Source of the DNA: Aphanomyces cochlioides
Taxonomy: Eukaryota > Oomycota > Saprolegniomycetes > Saprolegniales > Verrucalvaceae
Assembly (NCBI GenBank): GCA_019828595.1
Contig: JAHQRK010000002.1
Coordinates: 1,550,001 to 1,614,000 of the forward strand
DNA length: 64,000 bases
Direction: 5' to 3'
The notes under the pieces are model-generated. The model had not been told where the DNA came from and searched no databases. It saw only the letters and a program-made list of their open reading frames with translations. Shown piece after piece: positions 1 through 10,400 of this stretch. Every line of letters starts with the position of its first letter. Positions within the stretch are counted from its first letter, which is position 1. Position numbers and translations under genes: made by a program.

Positions 1-1041
1 GTCTTTTTTGTCGTCCTGGAGCTTGCAATCACATTTATCCGGATAAGTACGACGTCGAGTTTAAAGCAACGAGTTTGGTTCGACCCATGGGCTGCCAAGC
101 CAGTAGCCCAAATCATCAGCATGATTGGAAACCAGGAGTGCATCAATCATTTCTATTGATGAATAGACAATTAGGAAGTGGAGAAAGCACGACGGCTAAC
201 ATCGCCCCAAAATCGTTCGATACTTTGAGCCAAAGTACTGTACCTCGCCCCTTTTGCTATGCCTCGCCCCTTCCAACACGACAAAAGAGTGCAAAGAGAT
301 GGATAACAATGCGATTCATGTGCCGAAGGTGCTGCATAATGAAGGAAAACGACACGTGCATCTCTTTGGATTGTAAGGGTTTACGGATAATTATCCAGAT
401 ACACCGTGTACTTTGACCGATGGAAGCGTTGTCAATGGATCATACAAGGTCTTATGCATCTGTCTGAGCGGCAGAAGAGAGACCACTGGGAATGCGAGAG
501 TTTGCGTAGCCCCACATCCCTCAAGCTAGTCGATGGTTTTTCCTCTCGCGCGACTGATGTCGACATCAATCGAATTGTACACCAAATGCACAATCCACGG
601 ATATATGAACCGGGTTTAAGAGAGCGACCTGTCGAGACCCTTTGCTTTCTGCGTTCTTGGGGGGCTACAGCAGTTGGATACAGCAGATTGAGAACCGTCG
701 GTCGTAAGTGGCTTCGTCTACCACAATATTCCTACCGTACTGTCCTTGTACACGCGAAAGTTGACAGCGACATCGTCTCAGTGTTTGTCGCATGCAACGA
801 CAGACACAGCGTTCTCGACGCTGGATTTACAAAGCAAGGCGCGCCTTGCTTTGTCCAATGCGTTGGTGCATCCGCTCCAGTTTACGCTACAAGTCCTCCT
901 GCCACTACCTTGATCTCGGGTTGAAGGGGTTGAAGGGGGTTAAGAGTGAAAGTTGGTCTAGTCTTCAGGATAACAGCAAGGAGGCCATAGTCATCGTATG
1001 TGCATCATATCTCTATGCTTTCTATTTAACAGTGGACTAAG
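1..1041. other. Window start, no recognised gene
   Basis: I see no gene I can support here. Two open frames on the plus strand (about 75-416 and 406-924) overlap, show no known motif and have the composition of chance frames. A palindromic TTATCCGGATAA-type sequence lies at about 36-48. A related motif is clustered in the promoter at 52.4 kb. This stretch is probably the 3' flank of the HSF-type gene at 1042-1839. Confidence 0.5.
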
Positions 1042-1839
1042 TTAATGGTGGAGTGCGTGATATTCCGGAGGACTCGCAATGGAGAGCGACGGGTTCATCA
1101 TGCTTGAGAGTAGAGCGACGTCTTCGTCTGGCACTTTCCATTCGTCCCCGCGGTTCTGCTCAAACGGAATGGGCTCGAAAGGGTACTCTTCCTTGGCCAT
1201 CCTATCGTCAGCATTGTCTCTCGATGGCTTTTTGTCGGACGAATGCAGTTTTCCATCTTCGACGGCTTCGTTTTCATCGCCGTCGCGCCATTTTGTATCG
1301 GTCAGGAGCTCGTCAGACGGCTCGCTCATGGAGCGGCTGAGGCCACGCAATGCATAAATAGCTTGTTGCTTTGTAGCATTTGATCGTCGGCGAACGGGGG
1401 GAATCCCGTGGCCTTGTAGAGGCAAGCTTCGGCTCGCTTGGGCGTACGACGTGGGGCGATGAGAGCGTGCCCCTTTGAAGCGATACGTCTTGCGCTTGAT
1501 GAGCAGCATCTTGGACGGATCATCGCGTAGAAAGAAAGGCTGGGCGTAGAACGTCCCGGGCTCAAACATGCGGGGCTTGAGTATTCTCCGAAAGCCAAAG
1601 TAGTTGAGCTGGCGTTGAAAGCTCGAGAAGTTGTTGTGTCGGTAGTAGGTCGGGAGGATGTACGCTTCCAAAACAGCGACGTTAAAGATGCCAAAGGACT
1701 TGCCATCTTCGCACCATCGAACGACTGCTCGGTCTTCCTTGCTTAGAATGTCAAACAAACTTGCAAGGAACGGCGGTGTCGCCGTGCTGAGTTGCGCTTT
1801 TGCCACAGGGGACGACCTCGCATGCGTCGAGTCTGACAT
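1042..1839 (-). CDS. Short HSF-type transcription factor (array copy 1)
   Basis: An intronless 265-residue protein. Residues about 20-124 form a heat-shock-factor winged-helix DNA-binding domain: ATPPFLASLFDIL, RWCEDGKSFGIFN, then the recognition helix SSFQRQLNYFGFRR and the wing around FFLRDDPSKMLLIKRKTYR. HSF domains of this kind bind nGAAn-type elements in the nucleus. No heptad HR-A/B trimerisation region follows the domain; the middle is basic and Ser-rich. The C-terminus (about 218-250) has FEPIPFEQ, then W, then DEDVALLSSMMNP, a motif shared with the other five copies. The ATG at 1839 is preceded by an initiator-like element at 1861-1875. RWCEDG replaces the IGWCDDG of its paralogues. 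The family call is firm. Whether it binds as a monomer or partners another HSF is unknown. Confidence 0.93.
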   Translation of the reverse strand: MSDSTHARSSPVAKAQLSTATPPFLASLFDILSKEDRAVVRWCEDGKSFGIFNVAVLEAYILPTYYRHNNFSSFQRQLNYFGFRRILKPRMFEPGTFYAQPFFLRDDPSKMLLIKRKTYRFKGARSHRPTSYAQASRSLPLQGHGIPPVRRRSNATKQQAIYALRGLSRSMSEPSDELLTDTKWRDGDENEAVEDGKLHSSDKKPSRDNADDRMAKEEYPFEPIPFEQNRGDEWKVPDEDVALLSSMMNPSLSIASPPEYHALHH

Positions 1840-1860
1840 TGTGTTTGCGACTCAACGTGG

Positions 1861-1875
1861 GTAAATTCAAAGTGG
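1861..1875 (-). promoter_or_regulatory. Oomycete Inr/FPR-like core promoter of HSF copy 1
   Basis: On the minus strand this reads CCACTTTGAATTTAC, close to the oomycete initiator plus flanking element (TCATTYYnCAWTTT, known from Phytophthora). It lies about 22 nt upstream of the ATG, implying a very short 5' UTR. Similar elements precede most of the other array genes. Confidence 0.55.
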
Positions 1876-3915
1876 AGAGAGCAAGCTCAAGATGGAGAGA
1901 GAGAACTACTGTGTTCAGTCTCCAAGAGGGAGCAGAGTCAAGTGGGCTTTTATGTTGGCAACATTACACCTGCGCATGCACACCAAACTTTGATGGATGC
2001 AATGGCTCAGCCTTGTGAACTCCCCCACCGTGACAGACGATACACAACGGTGTCCTCTCGCCAGACAGGCGACGCCGCAGCCACATGGAAACCCCCAGCA
2101 AGCAGTGGTCCATTCTGCAGCTCTTTCAAACTCTATTCGAGTCGTGGAGAGCACCCAGATCGCGACGAGTATGGACAGGAAAAGCAGTGAAACAGAAAAA
2201 GGGACTCGGAATCACAGAGGGAGTCTGCAATGTTGCTGCTCCCGTCGAGCAAGAAGCGTACAGTTCACGCGTTGTTTCCACCCATTTGGGCAATGTTGAA
2301 GACGACGTACAACGCGGGATTTGCATGTTGATGGACCAAGTTGTGCACGTCGTCGACTCATCTCGCTAAGCGAACCACCATTGCCGCCAAGCGGGATATC
2401 ACCGCGGTGGTCTCGGGGCTCAGGGGGCGATGTGGCTCCCCCGCGAGGGTTTTTTATCGCCTGCCTGGGGTGCACCCACAGCCATTCGACAGTACACATT
2501 GCTTCCTCAGGCTCAGATCAATAAGCGAGAGTGTTGTCCAAGCGCGTCTGTCGTACCCAGCATCTTTGCATACGTGAAAAGCTCAACGATTCGCGTGGGG
2601 TTTTTGAACTTATCGTCCCACGATGAGCCGATGCAAGCAAGCAGGCAGCTGGGTTGGTTGCGACCTGCGTTCATGGGTTGATCGCAACTTGGCGATCATT
2701 TGGACGGTGACGATGGCACTCACGGCGTTACTTGCAGAAGTTTTTTCTACGGCGAAACCGAATGTCGTCGTTCCTGAACTCAAATTCAAGCGTGGTGTAT
2801 GCAGATATGGTGCATCCACCTGCAGATCCACGGCAGAGCCAAGCGATCTTTCAAGAGAGAGGAGCAATCGTTGAAGATCCAACGAAGGTCAAGTCGCGGT
2901 GGAGACCAGAACCATCTCGTGTGTAATAAAAGCTGGACCAAACATGACATCCACGACGAGCAAGGACGTTACGAGCCACTTGTGCTGCGTCGACAGCTAC
3001 AATATTTGGCGTCGAAAGCGCGCCCGACCGGATCCTGTGACTCATGGCTGTGGCTCGCCTTGATAACGTTGTGCGAGGTGACAATCGTGCAGAACCAGTC
3101 TGTGACAAACGACCCACGTACTGTAGGACAACGCGACGGCACGTCGACGATCGAGTCGTACCTACACAAAATCAACTCTTCCCAAGAGCGTGACATGTGA
3201 ATCAACTCGACGAGAGCATGGCTCCATCGTGAGCTCTCTCCACAGTCGTCTTTGGTCAGAGGTCTGCCGATCCATGTCGCCTTTTAAAGTGGGATTTGAC
3301 AGTGTGCAACCATCCAAGCCAGTGCGATGGAGACGGAGCGAAATTAATCTCTCGATCGATCAGCGCCACGGAGGTGTGGTTGCGAAAAGCCGCCGTGGAA
3401 TCCACGCCGCGGTGGAATTTGACCATCGCGAGGGCAAGAAGATGCCATCGGTAGCAATTGCGGCGTTGCAACTATGCACTGGTTCGATCAGCATTTGGCC
3501 CATTCGTGTACGTACATTCAAAGTTTACTGTTGCGGATTATTACTAATTGAATCCATGTCTCCCAGGTCGCCGGAGCCGCCCGATGCGCATGGAATGCTC
3601 ATCCTATGGCGTGACTCACGTCAACATTGTACGTCAAAGTCTCATGATCGCCCGCCGCCCGCCGTGGATCGTCCAAATCATCTTGGACGAAAGAAGGGGG
3701 CAGACTCGTCACTGCAGTGGACTACACGAGCGGGGGATGCAAACCCATTGCACGACAAATGGAGAGACACACTCGTTTCCATCGTTCGTTGATGAAATCC
3801 TTACGGAGGATATCGCTCTTTCCCGTTTTGACTCATGATTGCGATGCGACGCTGGAATTAAGGCATGTACTCGTAATCTTTTTTAAGTTAAGTCGTTCAA
3901 GTAAATAGCAAGGCG
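1876..3915. other. Intergenic between HSF copies 1 and 2
   Basis: About 2 kb without a recognisable gene. The longest open frame is on the plus strand at 3190-3792 (200 codons). It has no known domain, low-complexity basic composition and no supporting promoter, so I do not call it a gene. No tRNA, repeat array or transposon terminus was recognised. Confidence 0.45.
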
Positions 3916-4641
3916 TCATACAACCGGGTTGATCATGTTGGACAAGAGGATGATGTCTTCCTCGAGCAAATGCCACGCGTGGTGCTTCGTTTCATGGAAA
4001 GGAATCGGCTGGAGGGGATCGCAAGACACGTCAGGCGTTCTGGACTCGATGAAATCATCCTCAAACGTGAAATTTGGCAAGTGGACGAGCACCGAGACGT
4101 CGAAATGCATGGGCTCGTAGGAAGAAGACTTTGGTGACGAGTAGTTTGTCGGATGGACATGAGATCCAGAAGATGACGTGGCGGCAAATGAACCGCGTGG
4201 TTGTGACGTCGAGTATTTGTGTGTTTGAGCCAATTGACTTATTGAGACATCGCGGCGCGTCTTGGATCCTTTGTGGCGATACGTCTTGCGCTTGATGAGC
4301 AGCATCTTGGACGGATCGTCGCGGAGAAAGAGCGGCTGGGCGTAGAACGTAAATGGCTCGTATACTCGCGGCTTCAAGATCTTGCGAAAGCCAAAGTAGT
4401 TGAGCTGGCGTTGGAAGCTCGAGAAGTTGTTGTGGCGGTAGTACGTCGGGAGGATGTACGCTTCCAAGACAGCGACGTTAAACACCCCAAGAGATTTGCC
4501 ATCGTCGCACCAGCCGATGACCGACGGGTCTTCCTTGTTGAGAATGTCGTACAAGCTCGCAAGGAATGGCGGCGTGGCCATGTTGAGCTGTGGAGACGTT
4601 TGCTTGCGTGGAGATTGCGTCGAGTATGTCGAGTCTGACAT
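3916..4641 (-). CDS. Short HSF-type transcription factor (array copy 2)
   Basis: An intronless 241-residue paralogue of the 1042-1839 gene, with an almost identical N-terminus (MSDSTYSTQSP against MSDSTHARSSP). The HSF DNA-binding domain covers about residues 20-124: MATPPFLASLYDILNKED, IGWCDDGKSLGVFN, HNNFSSFQRQLNYFGFRK, LFLRDDPSKMLLIKRKTYR. It is followed by a Ser/Thr/His-rich linker and the shared tail at about 210-241 (LQPIPFHET, W, EEDIILLSNMINP). There is no HR-A/B coiled coil. In the tail, EED replaces DED. The ATG at 4641 sits 21 nt downstream of a good initiator match. The close similarity to copy 1 suggests a recent tandem duplication. Confidence 0.93.
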   Translation of the reverse strand: MSDSTYSTQSPRKQTSPQLNMATPPFLASLYDILNKEDPSVIGWCDDGKSLGVFNVAVLEAYILPTYYRHNNFSSFQRQLNYFGFRKILKPRVYEPFTFYAQPLFLRDDPSKMLLIKRKTYRHKGSKTRRDVSISQLAQTHKYSTSQPRGSFAATSSSGSHVHPTNYSSPKSSSYEPMHFDVSVLVHLPNFTFEDDFIESRTPDVSCDPLQPIPFHETKHHAWHLLEEDIILLSNMINPVV

Positions 4642-4662
4642 TGTGTTGAGGACTGTGGCCAG

Positions 4663-4677
4663 TAAATTTGAAACTGA
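4663..4677 (-). promoter_or_regulatory. Oomycete Inr/FPR-like core promoter of HSF copy 2
   Basis: The minus strand reads TCAGTTTCAAATTTA, matching the initiator (TCAnTTT) directly followed by the flanking CAWTTT element. It lies 22-36 nt upstream of the start codon. Confidence 0.6.
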
Positions 4678-6856
4678 TAGTCGTCAAACCTCAGTACCAA
4701 CGCAGAGCGAGCCATATGGAGCTTGGAGTGACCTACTTGTACTCGCTGAACAAAACATTGCGAGGGGTGAACCAAACGTGCTACTGTGGCCGGACGCGGT
4801 GCTTGCTTCAGTTGGACGCGCTCGCGACCTGACTCGAGCGTGGGATGCTATCTCCTCTGAAGTAACTCCAAGGCTTGGTAGCAGTTACACCCGTCGTCAT
4901 GGCCGGTGGACTTTTTATTGCCCATGGATGCTCGATGTGAACCATGGGTGAATGCAAAGCAGTGGCCGAGTAAGCGGAAAGCTTTAATCTTTGGATGGAT
5001 CGGCTCAGCTCCCTATGGCGGTGGAGTGTCAAGCCTTGATGACATGTTGACATGGGTTCCAGAGGTTTCAAATGCGAATTTATTGCTGGACAGAAGCGAT
5101 ACAGTGCCGTCGTCACGAGGATGGAGAAATTGCAGATTAGATGGAGGTATGAGAGAGTCGAAGCTCGTTTCTGCTCATGGACTTGCTACTGTGGCCAGCA
5201 GCCACGAAACATTCCAATGTTGACTTTGCTGCATTGTTGGAGCGATACACGAGTGGCGAAACGACCGGTGCGCTGTCCAAGTGGCACCGTGTCCTACGCT
5301 TGTGTTTGTTTCAGGGGTTGGTTCGTCATGTGACCACGTTGGGATGACAATTTCGACCGTCATGCCTGCATTGTTGAGTCGGTTCCGGCCTGTTCGTACT
5401 CAACACCACGGTCGTGAGTAATGTATGCAGTTTTATGGAGCAATATACCAAGATTTGATGTTAAATTTGGCGAAAATCACTGTACCTTGGCGCTTTCACC
5501 TGCTTGAAGTCTCTCTGTGTGTACTCTCGAGCAGACAATCCATTCTCAAGTGTCCCTTGTCGAGCCGACTAGATTCGACGAAAGTTCGTTGCCTATCAGA
5601 AGACGCAGATTCTCTTGGACGAACGATACACTGTAACAGTGCTGGCATATTCAACCAGTGGGCTCTCATAAGACGCAACGCTAACAACAGAGGCGGGCTT
5701 GAAGTGTCTTTAGCACAATTCGATGACGAGAAGGAGCGTTTCTCAAGGCGAAAAAAGATCCTAAACTGAGCAATTCGCGCACATATCGTGACGTCCTTTC
5801 AAAGAAAGCTATGCATCACCATTAGATACACCCAAGCCAATGCCTAGAACTGAAGACATGCAATGCAATATGAACCAAGTCAATAGTCTTGGAGATGTTC
5901 AAATTTGTGCTGCTCCCAATGGTTGGAGTGCGCGTTGATTGGTCAACTTGGTCTCTAAACATTTATTTTTAGATAAACTTGACATGAGGCACCGTATGGA
6001 CGGAGTTGGTCAAAGTCACCCATTAATGCCGCTGCTACATCCACCACGCGTGCAGAAAAAGGCCGCAGGAAGATACTTCCATAGCGCCGCGTACGACAAA
6101 GCCAGCGTTTCGAGGCTGTACGCAGTCAACTCTCGCCAAAGGACCGTCCTTGGCTTCGTCTACAGAGCCATGGCGCCGATTTTATCACGGCTCAGCCAAA
6201 GGTTCTGTAGTTGCTCCCATATCTCCTTGTAATTGACGGGACATTTCGCGAGATTACTCGTCGACATTTAGCAAGCTGACGCGGATTCACCCATGAACTC
6301 TTGTACGTATCATGGAGAACTGCTGTCGTCGGGATGACGTGACGAGCAAAGAGCAATCACTGACGCGTCGATCATCAATCCATCCTAATGAGCGTATGCC
6401 TTCAATACCGTGGCTTTGGATCCATTTAGTGAACCTGGAGTTGAAAGCGTCCCTTGCCATGTGGTCCGACGATGCATCAACAGTTGAAATGCCGATGCCC
6501 TTGCTTGTTGCATGATGCTTCATACTGCGTTGCCAATTACTGCAGCCACATACAAGTGTACTAGTACTTGATATTACTTTACCTCACGATCGAAATGCCA
6601 CGAAAGCCACCGCAAGACTTGCAAGTTTCAACTGCAAATGGATTCGAGTGGCTGGAGTGGCTTTGCCGTCGGAAGAACGACTCCTATTGACCCACGCACC
6701 TCCTATCAATGGACTCTTCAATCACCACGCTCCATGCTCGAGTGCGTTGATGCGTTGATGATGGTGAGCTCTCCTGCATGTGAGATTTGCATCGTAATCG
6801 ACAGAGTGATGGTGTCATCATCGTCGTCCAAATATCATCATGCGATGATCGCTCCA
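4678..6856. other. Intergenic between HSF copy 2 and the hydrolase pseudogene
   Basis: About 2.2 kb with no gene I can name. Open frames at 5425-5769 (+) and 5939-6232 (+) have no recognisable motif. The minus strand at about 6230-6520 reads protein-like in patches but is broken by stops, so it may hold an unidentified gene relic. Confidence 0.4.
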
Positions 6857-6870
6857 TCATTTCCAAATCT
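6857..6870 (+). promoter_or_regulatory. Inr-like element of the hydrolase pseudogene
   Basis: TCATTTCCAAATCT matches 11-12 of 14 positions of the oomycete initiator plus flanking element. It lies 3 nt before the ATG at 6874. It suggests that the decayed hydrolase was once a normal gene with its own promoter. Confidence 0.45.
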
Positions 6871-6873
6871 TCC

Positions 6874-7710
6874 ATGTCCGCCTTCCATCGTCTCCCAGCT
6901 GAAAAGCTCTCCGTGGGTCCAAACCAACACCTCTCCTACTCCAAAGTTGCTCCCACCACTACCGCTGCGTCCAACAATGCTTATACCTTTGTGTGCGTCG
7001 CGGGCTTGGGTGAAACCCGCTATACTTTCCGCAACCTCGCTCCCTTGCTCGCCCAAGCCGGCCATACTGTCTACATGGTGGACCTCCGAGGCATGGGGGA
7101 CTCGAGCACGACGTTCTCGTCGTACTCGATTGAAGACAACACGGCCGATCTCGAAGTGCTGCTGTCGACCATTGATGGCAAGGTTGTCGGCAACAACTTT
7201 GCCGCCGCGTGCATTGTACTCGTCAAAGCTCCGAATGTCGTCGGATCAATGATCCTTAGTCCATTTGTGCGCGATATGGTTGGTGTGGAAGCCAATATTT
7301 TGCATGCGATTGCACCCGTTCTCCTTGCACGGCCGTTTGGAGTTGCCACTTGGATGTCGTTTTGGGCGTCTCTCTTCCGTACTCGAGCGCCAGACTTTGA
7401 CGCGTACGCTGCTTATCTGAGAGCCAACTTGAAGGAAGAAGGTCGGTTACGAGTCTGACCAAACTCTTCAAAGCATCCAAGGCAAACGCTCACAAGCATC
7501 TCCAAGAGTACAAGCTGCCCATCGTGATCGGGATGGGGTCCATCGATCGAAACTTTAGTTCCCCCCCAAGCCGACGCGTACTATATCCACGACATGATTG
7601 GCACCACCGAGAAGCAAGTGATCATGTATCCCAGCGTGAAGCATTATCCCCACACGGAATGTCCAGACGCTGTAGCTGCAGACTTGGTTCATTTCGTCAA
7701 TCAATTATGA
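6874..7710 (+). pseudogene. Alpha/beta-hydrolase pseudogene
   Basis: Reads as a complete alpha/beta-hydrolase of about 278 residues: the oxyanion region VAGLGETRYTF, strand LAQAGHTVYMVDLRGMGDSS, an SPFVRD segment, the acid-strand GMGSID and the catalytic His in KHYPHTECPDAVAADLVHF. The nucleophile elbow reads GNNFA where the family has G-N-S-F-A, so the catalytic Ser codon AGC has become AAC (7195-7197). The frame shifts near 7440 and returns to the original frame at a run of seven C (7561-7567). Continuous translation stops at 7458. The lost Ser and the two frameshifts make an inactive copy. The ATG at 6874 follows an initiator-like site. It is the only plus-strand gene relic within the HSF array. 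Confidence 0.82.
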
Positions 7711-8377
7711 CCATCCATCCACTCTTTCTACCAAAGACTCTGTGAATCCGATGAAGCCTCATGTAGCGACAGGCTCACAGTTTGAGTCACAAACGTTGCA
7801 TCATCTCTACTTGTGGATAGCTCGCGGCCTCTAATCATCCAACCTCGATGGACTTTTAGGCCCTGGTCTACACACTGCATTCCGTCTTTCACAGCGCTCG
7901 ATACAGCCGCAGAGCCCTTGGTGCACTATAAAAAATTCGCATCCAAGCACTTTGGGAACATGGTCAAGGTCACACTCGTCACGCTTGACGTCAGCGATGG
8001 TCTTCGCCATAAAAACCATAAAGAGAAAGCTATCAGTAGCGTGCGAACGAGTGCAATATCCATCGCTGACCATCGCAAGGTATCAATGTTGGGACAGGTA
8101 TATTAGTACGGTACTTCTTTCCACCGGTAGGTAAAGATTGCCGTCGTTGCGCTGGCTTTGTGTCGACAGTGTAGGATGGCAGGCGTTGGATTTGTCTACG
8201 GGATACGCTACTCGTGTCTCCAAAGCATCACGTCGTCGTCCAGTAGTCCACAAGATGCAGTAGTCAAGGGTGACGAGCATCCAGCTCACTCGCCATGACT
8301 GCGACAACCGACAGCCACATTACAACGCACTCGCTAGCGTCGCCCAGCTCAAGTGCCATGAAGTTTTGACATTAAAG
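7711..8377. other. Intergenic before HSF copy 3
   Basis: About 670 bp without a recognisable gene. Short open frames on both strands show no motif. It is the shared 3' side of the hydrolase relic (+) and HSF copy 3 (-). Confidence 0.45.
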
Positions 8378-9214
8378 TTAGGTAGCTCTTTCGTTGGATA
8401 AGAGAGGTTTTGTCATGGTCGAGAGTAAAGCAGCGTCTTCGTCTTGCAACTTCCACCCGTCGTCTTGAGTTGTCGCGAACGGGATGGGCTCGAAAGGATT
8501 GTCGCTCAGCGGAGCTCGACTTGTTGCTTGGCTCGGTGCTTGAACAGGCTTTTCAATGTGGCTGCCCTCGAGCAGTTTGTCCAACCAGCTCATGATGGTG
8601 TCGTTCGCAGTGACGCCAAGGTCTGCCCAGTCTGCGGTGGTCATCAACGCAACAAACGACTCGCTCGACGACCTGGAGCGGCTCGTCTTTCGAGCACGAG
8701 TCTCGCTCTTGCGCGTTTGAACCGGGAGGTCGTCCAGCCACAGGGGAATGTCCACTTCGTCGACAATCGGCAGTGGCGTTTCCGGTGCACTCGACCGTCT
8801 TCCTCCTCCAGCGTACAATCCTTTCCGGCGCAATGCATGCACGCCTTTGAATCGATACGTCTTGCGTTTGATGCGCAGCATTTGCGACGGATCGTCGCGG
8901 AGAAAGAGCGGCTGGGCGTAGAACGTGCTCGGCTCCGGCGCGCGGGGTTTCAACACCTTGCGGAAACCAAAGTAGTTGAGCTGGCGCTGGAAGCTCGAGA
9001 ATTTGTTGTGGCGGTAGTAGAAGGGCAAGACGTTGGTCTCCATCTCGTCGATGTTGTACACGCCAAAGGACTCGCCGTCGTCGCACCAGCCGATCACTGC
9101 TGGGTCTTCCTGGCTCAGGATTTCATACAAAGCCGCGAGGAACGGCGGCGTGGCCGCGCTGAGCTTCTTCGGCGATGCAGCAGCTTCTGGCGAGTGTGAC
9201 GGAGTCGTCGGCAT
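8378..9214 (-). CDS. Short HSF-type transcription factor (array copy 3)
   Basis: An intronless 278-residue HSF-domain protein. The DNA-binding domain covers about residues 19-125: SAATPPFLAALYEILSQED, IGWCDDGESFGVYN, HNKFSSFQRQLNYFGFRK, LFLRDDPSQMLRIKRKTYR. The middle region is longer than in copies 1 and 2, with Arg/Ser-rich and acidic patches. The tail (about 239-278) has NPFEPIPFATTQDDGWK followed by DEDAALLSTMTKP, close to copies 1 and 5. No trimerisation coiled coil is visible. The ATG at 9214 lies about 37 nt downstream of a near-perfect initiator match at 9251-9268. The antisense strand carries a long open frame, a by-product of GC-rich coding sequence. Confidence 0.93.
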   Translation of the reverse strand: MPTTPSHSPEAAASPKKLSAATPPFLAALYEILSQEDPAVIGWCDDGESFGVYNIDEMETNVLPFYYRHNKFSSFQRQLNYFGFRKVLKPRAPEPSTFYAQPLFLRDDPSQMLRIKRKTYRFKGVHALRRKGLYAGGGRRSSAPETPLPIVDEVDIPLWLDDLPVQTRKSETRARKTSRSRSSSESFVALMTTADWADLGVTANDTIMSWLDKLLEGSHIEKPVQAPSQATSRAPLSDNPFEPIPFATTQDDGWKLQDEDAALLSTMTKPLLSNERAT

Positions 9215-9250
9215 GGAGCTTTCAGGCGATTCCAGGCGCTTCCAGGGGGC

Positions 9251-9268
9251 AGATTGGAAAATGAAGAG
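9251..9268 (-). promoter_or_regulatory. Oomycete Inr/FPR-like core promoter of HSF copy 3
   Basis: The minus strand reads CTCTTCATTTTCCAATCT. TCATTTTCCAATCT matches 13 of 14 positions of TCATTYYnCAWTTT. Between it and the ATG lies a short direct repeat (CAGGCGATTCCAGGCGCTTC), which has TTC units but not the 5-bp alternation of a true heat-shock element. Confidence 0.6.
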
Positions 9269-10400
9269 CGAATGTGCATTCGGTGAAGAAGTTAACGACG
9301 TGGCTGCTGCTGTTGCTGGTAGGATAAAGCGATTGTAACCTTGTTGACCGGCGGACGTAAGTAAATGAGACAGTCATGGCGTCAAATCTTTCGTGACTCG
9401 CGCGCGGTGAACCCATGGTAGTCAGTCAATCTCTCCATTACATCGCAGCGTTCGTGGGCTTTCGCCAACCATTCAATCGTGCGGAGCCTTGAGTAGAACC
9501 AGTGTTGTGACACAACGAGAGTAGGTTTCAAAGAACTCGCTCGCCATTTTCGGAATGAACTGGCGTCGTCGGTTCTCGTTGCGCAACAAACACTGCGCAG
9601 TGCTGGATGCCAAACGTGTAGATCCAGAAGATCAAGTCGCGAGCGAGGTTGAGCCAGCATTACAAGGCCGTGTCCGTCGCACTGTTGTCACGCCGATGCG
9701 TCAAAAGATCGTGACATGTTGGACTGGAGATGCACAATCCCAACCTGGCACTTGGTCTCTCGCGAGGTTTCACCACTCGATGGTCTTGGAAAGATCTCGA
9801 CCGCTTTCTGGAAAGTTCACGACGACGGTCTCCATCGCAGGCAAGGACGACGTGAGAAGCAGCTCCAAGGGAGTTTGCTCCCTCAAACAAGAGCGAGCTC
9901 GAATGCAAACACCGACGTGGGAATGAATTTTTTCACTGCGCTCGTGAAAAAGCTTGAGGTGCAACTCGACCAGAGCAATCAAGTCGACGACAAGGCACTG
10001 TGACGAAGCGACGGCCTGCACCGTCGCGTGTGGTGAAACAATTCATCCAAATGCAGAAAAAGTCCACCGAGATTACACCCACGTTGCTCTTCTCGACGAT
10101 CAATTCGCGATGGAAAGATCGCGACGGACTCGAACGAGATGATGTTGGAATAAACTTCTGCCGCCAAGAGAAAGGTTGACAAGCGCCGTCCGTCTAGAGA
10201 GAGTTCCGACTGGATTTCTCCACCGATTCGACGACAACACACGATGCAGAGGTCGCCAAGACGACAGCAGCCATGAAGAGTGAATTGAAGCAGCGCCTTG
10301 GTCGTCGCCATGAGTCCACGCCCTCCTTCGAGTAATCAAACAGAGGAGTGATCGAACGTGTTAAATATTATTAAGGTGACAATTCTTTGATCATGCGTCT
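9269..10400. other. Intergenic between HSF copies 3 and 4
   Basis: About 1.1 kb. I see no gene, RNA or repeat that I can support. Open frames on both strands (for example 9555-9926 +) lack any known motif. Confidence 0.45.

Noticed and set aside
3190..3792. 200-codon plus-strand frame
   Set aside because: No motif, no promoter-like element and irregular composition. A chance frame is the simpler reading.
9215..9250. Heat-shock element upstream of HSF copy 3
   Set aside because: TTC units occur at 9-10 bp spacing in a direct repeat, without the inverted 5-bp alternation (nTTCnnGAAn) that defines a heat-shock element.
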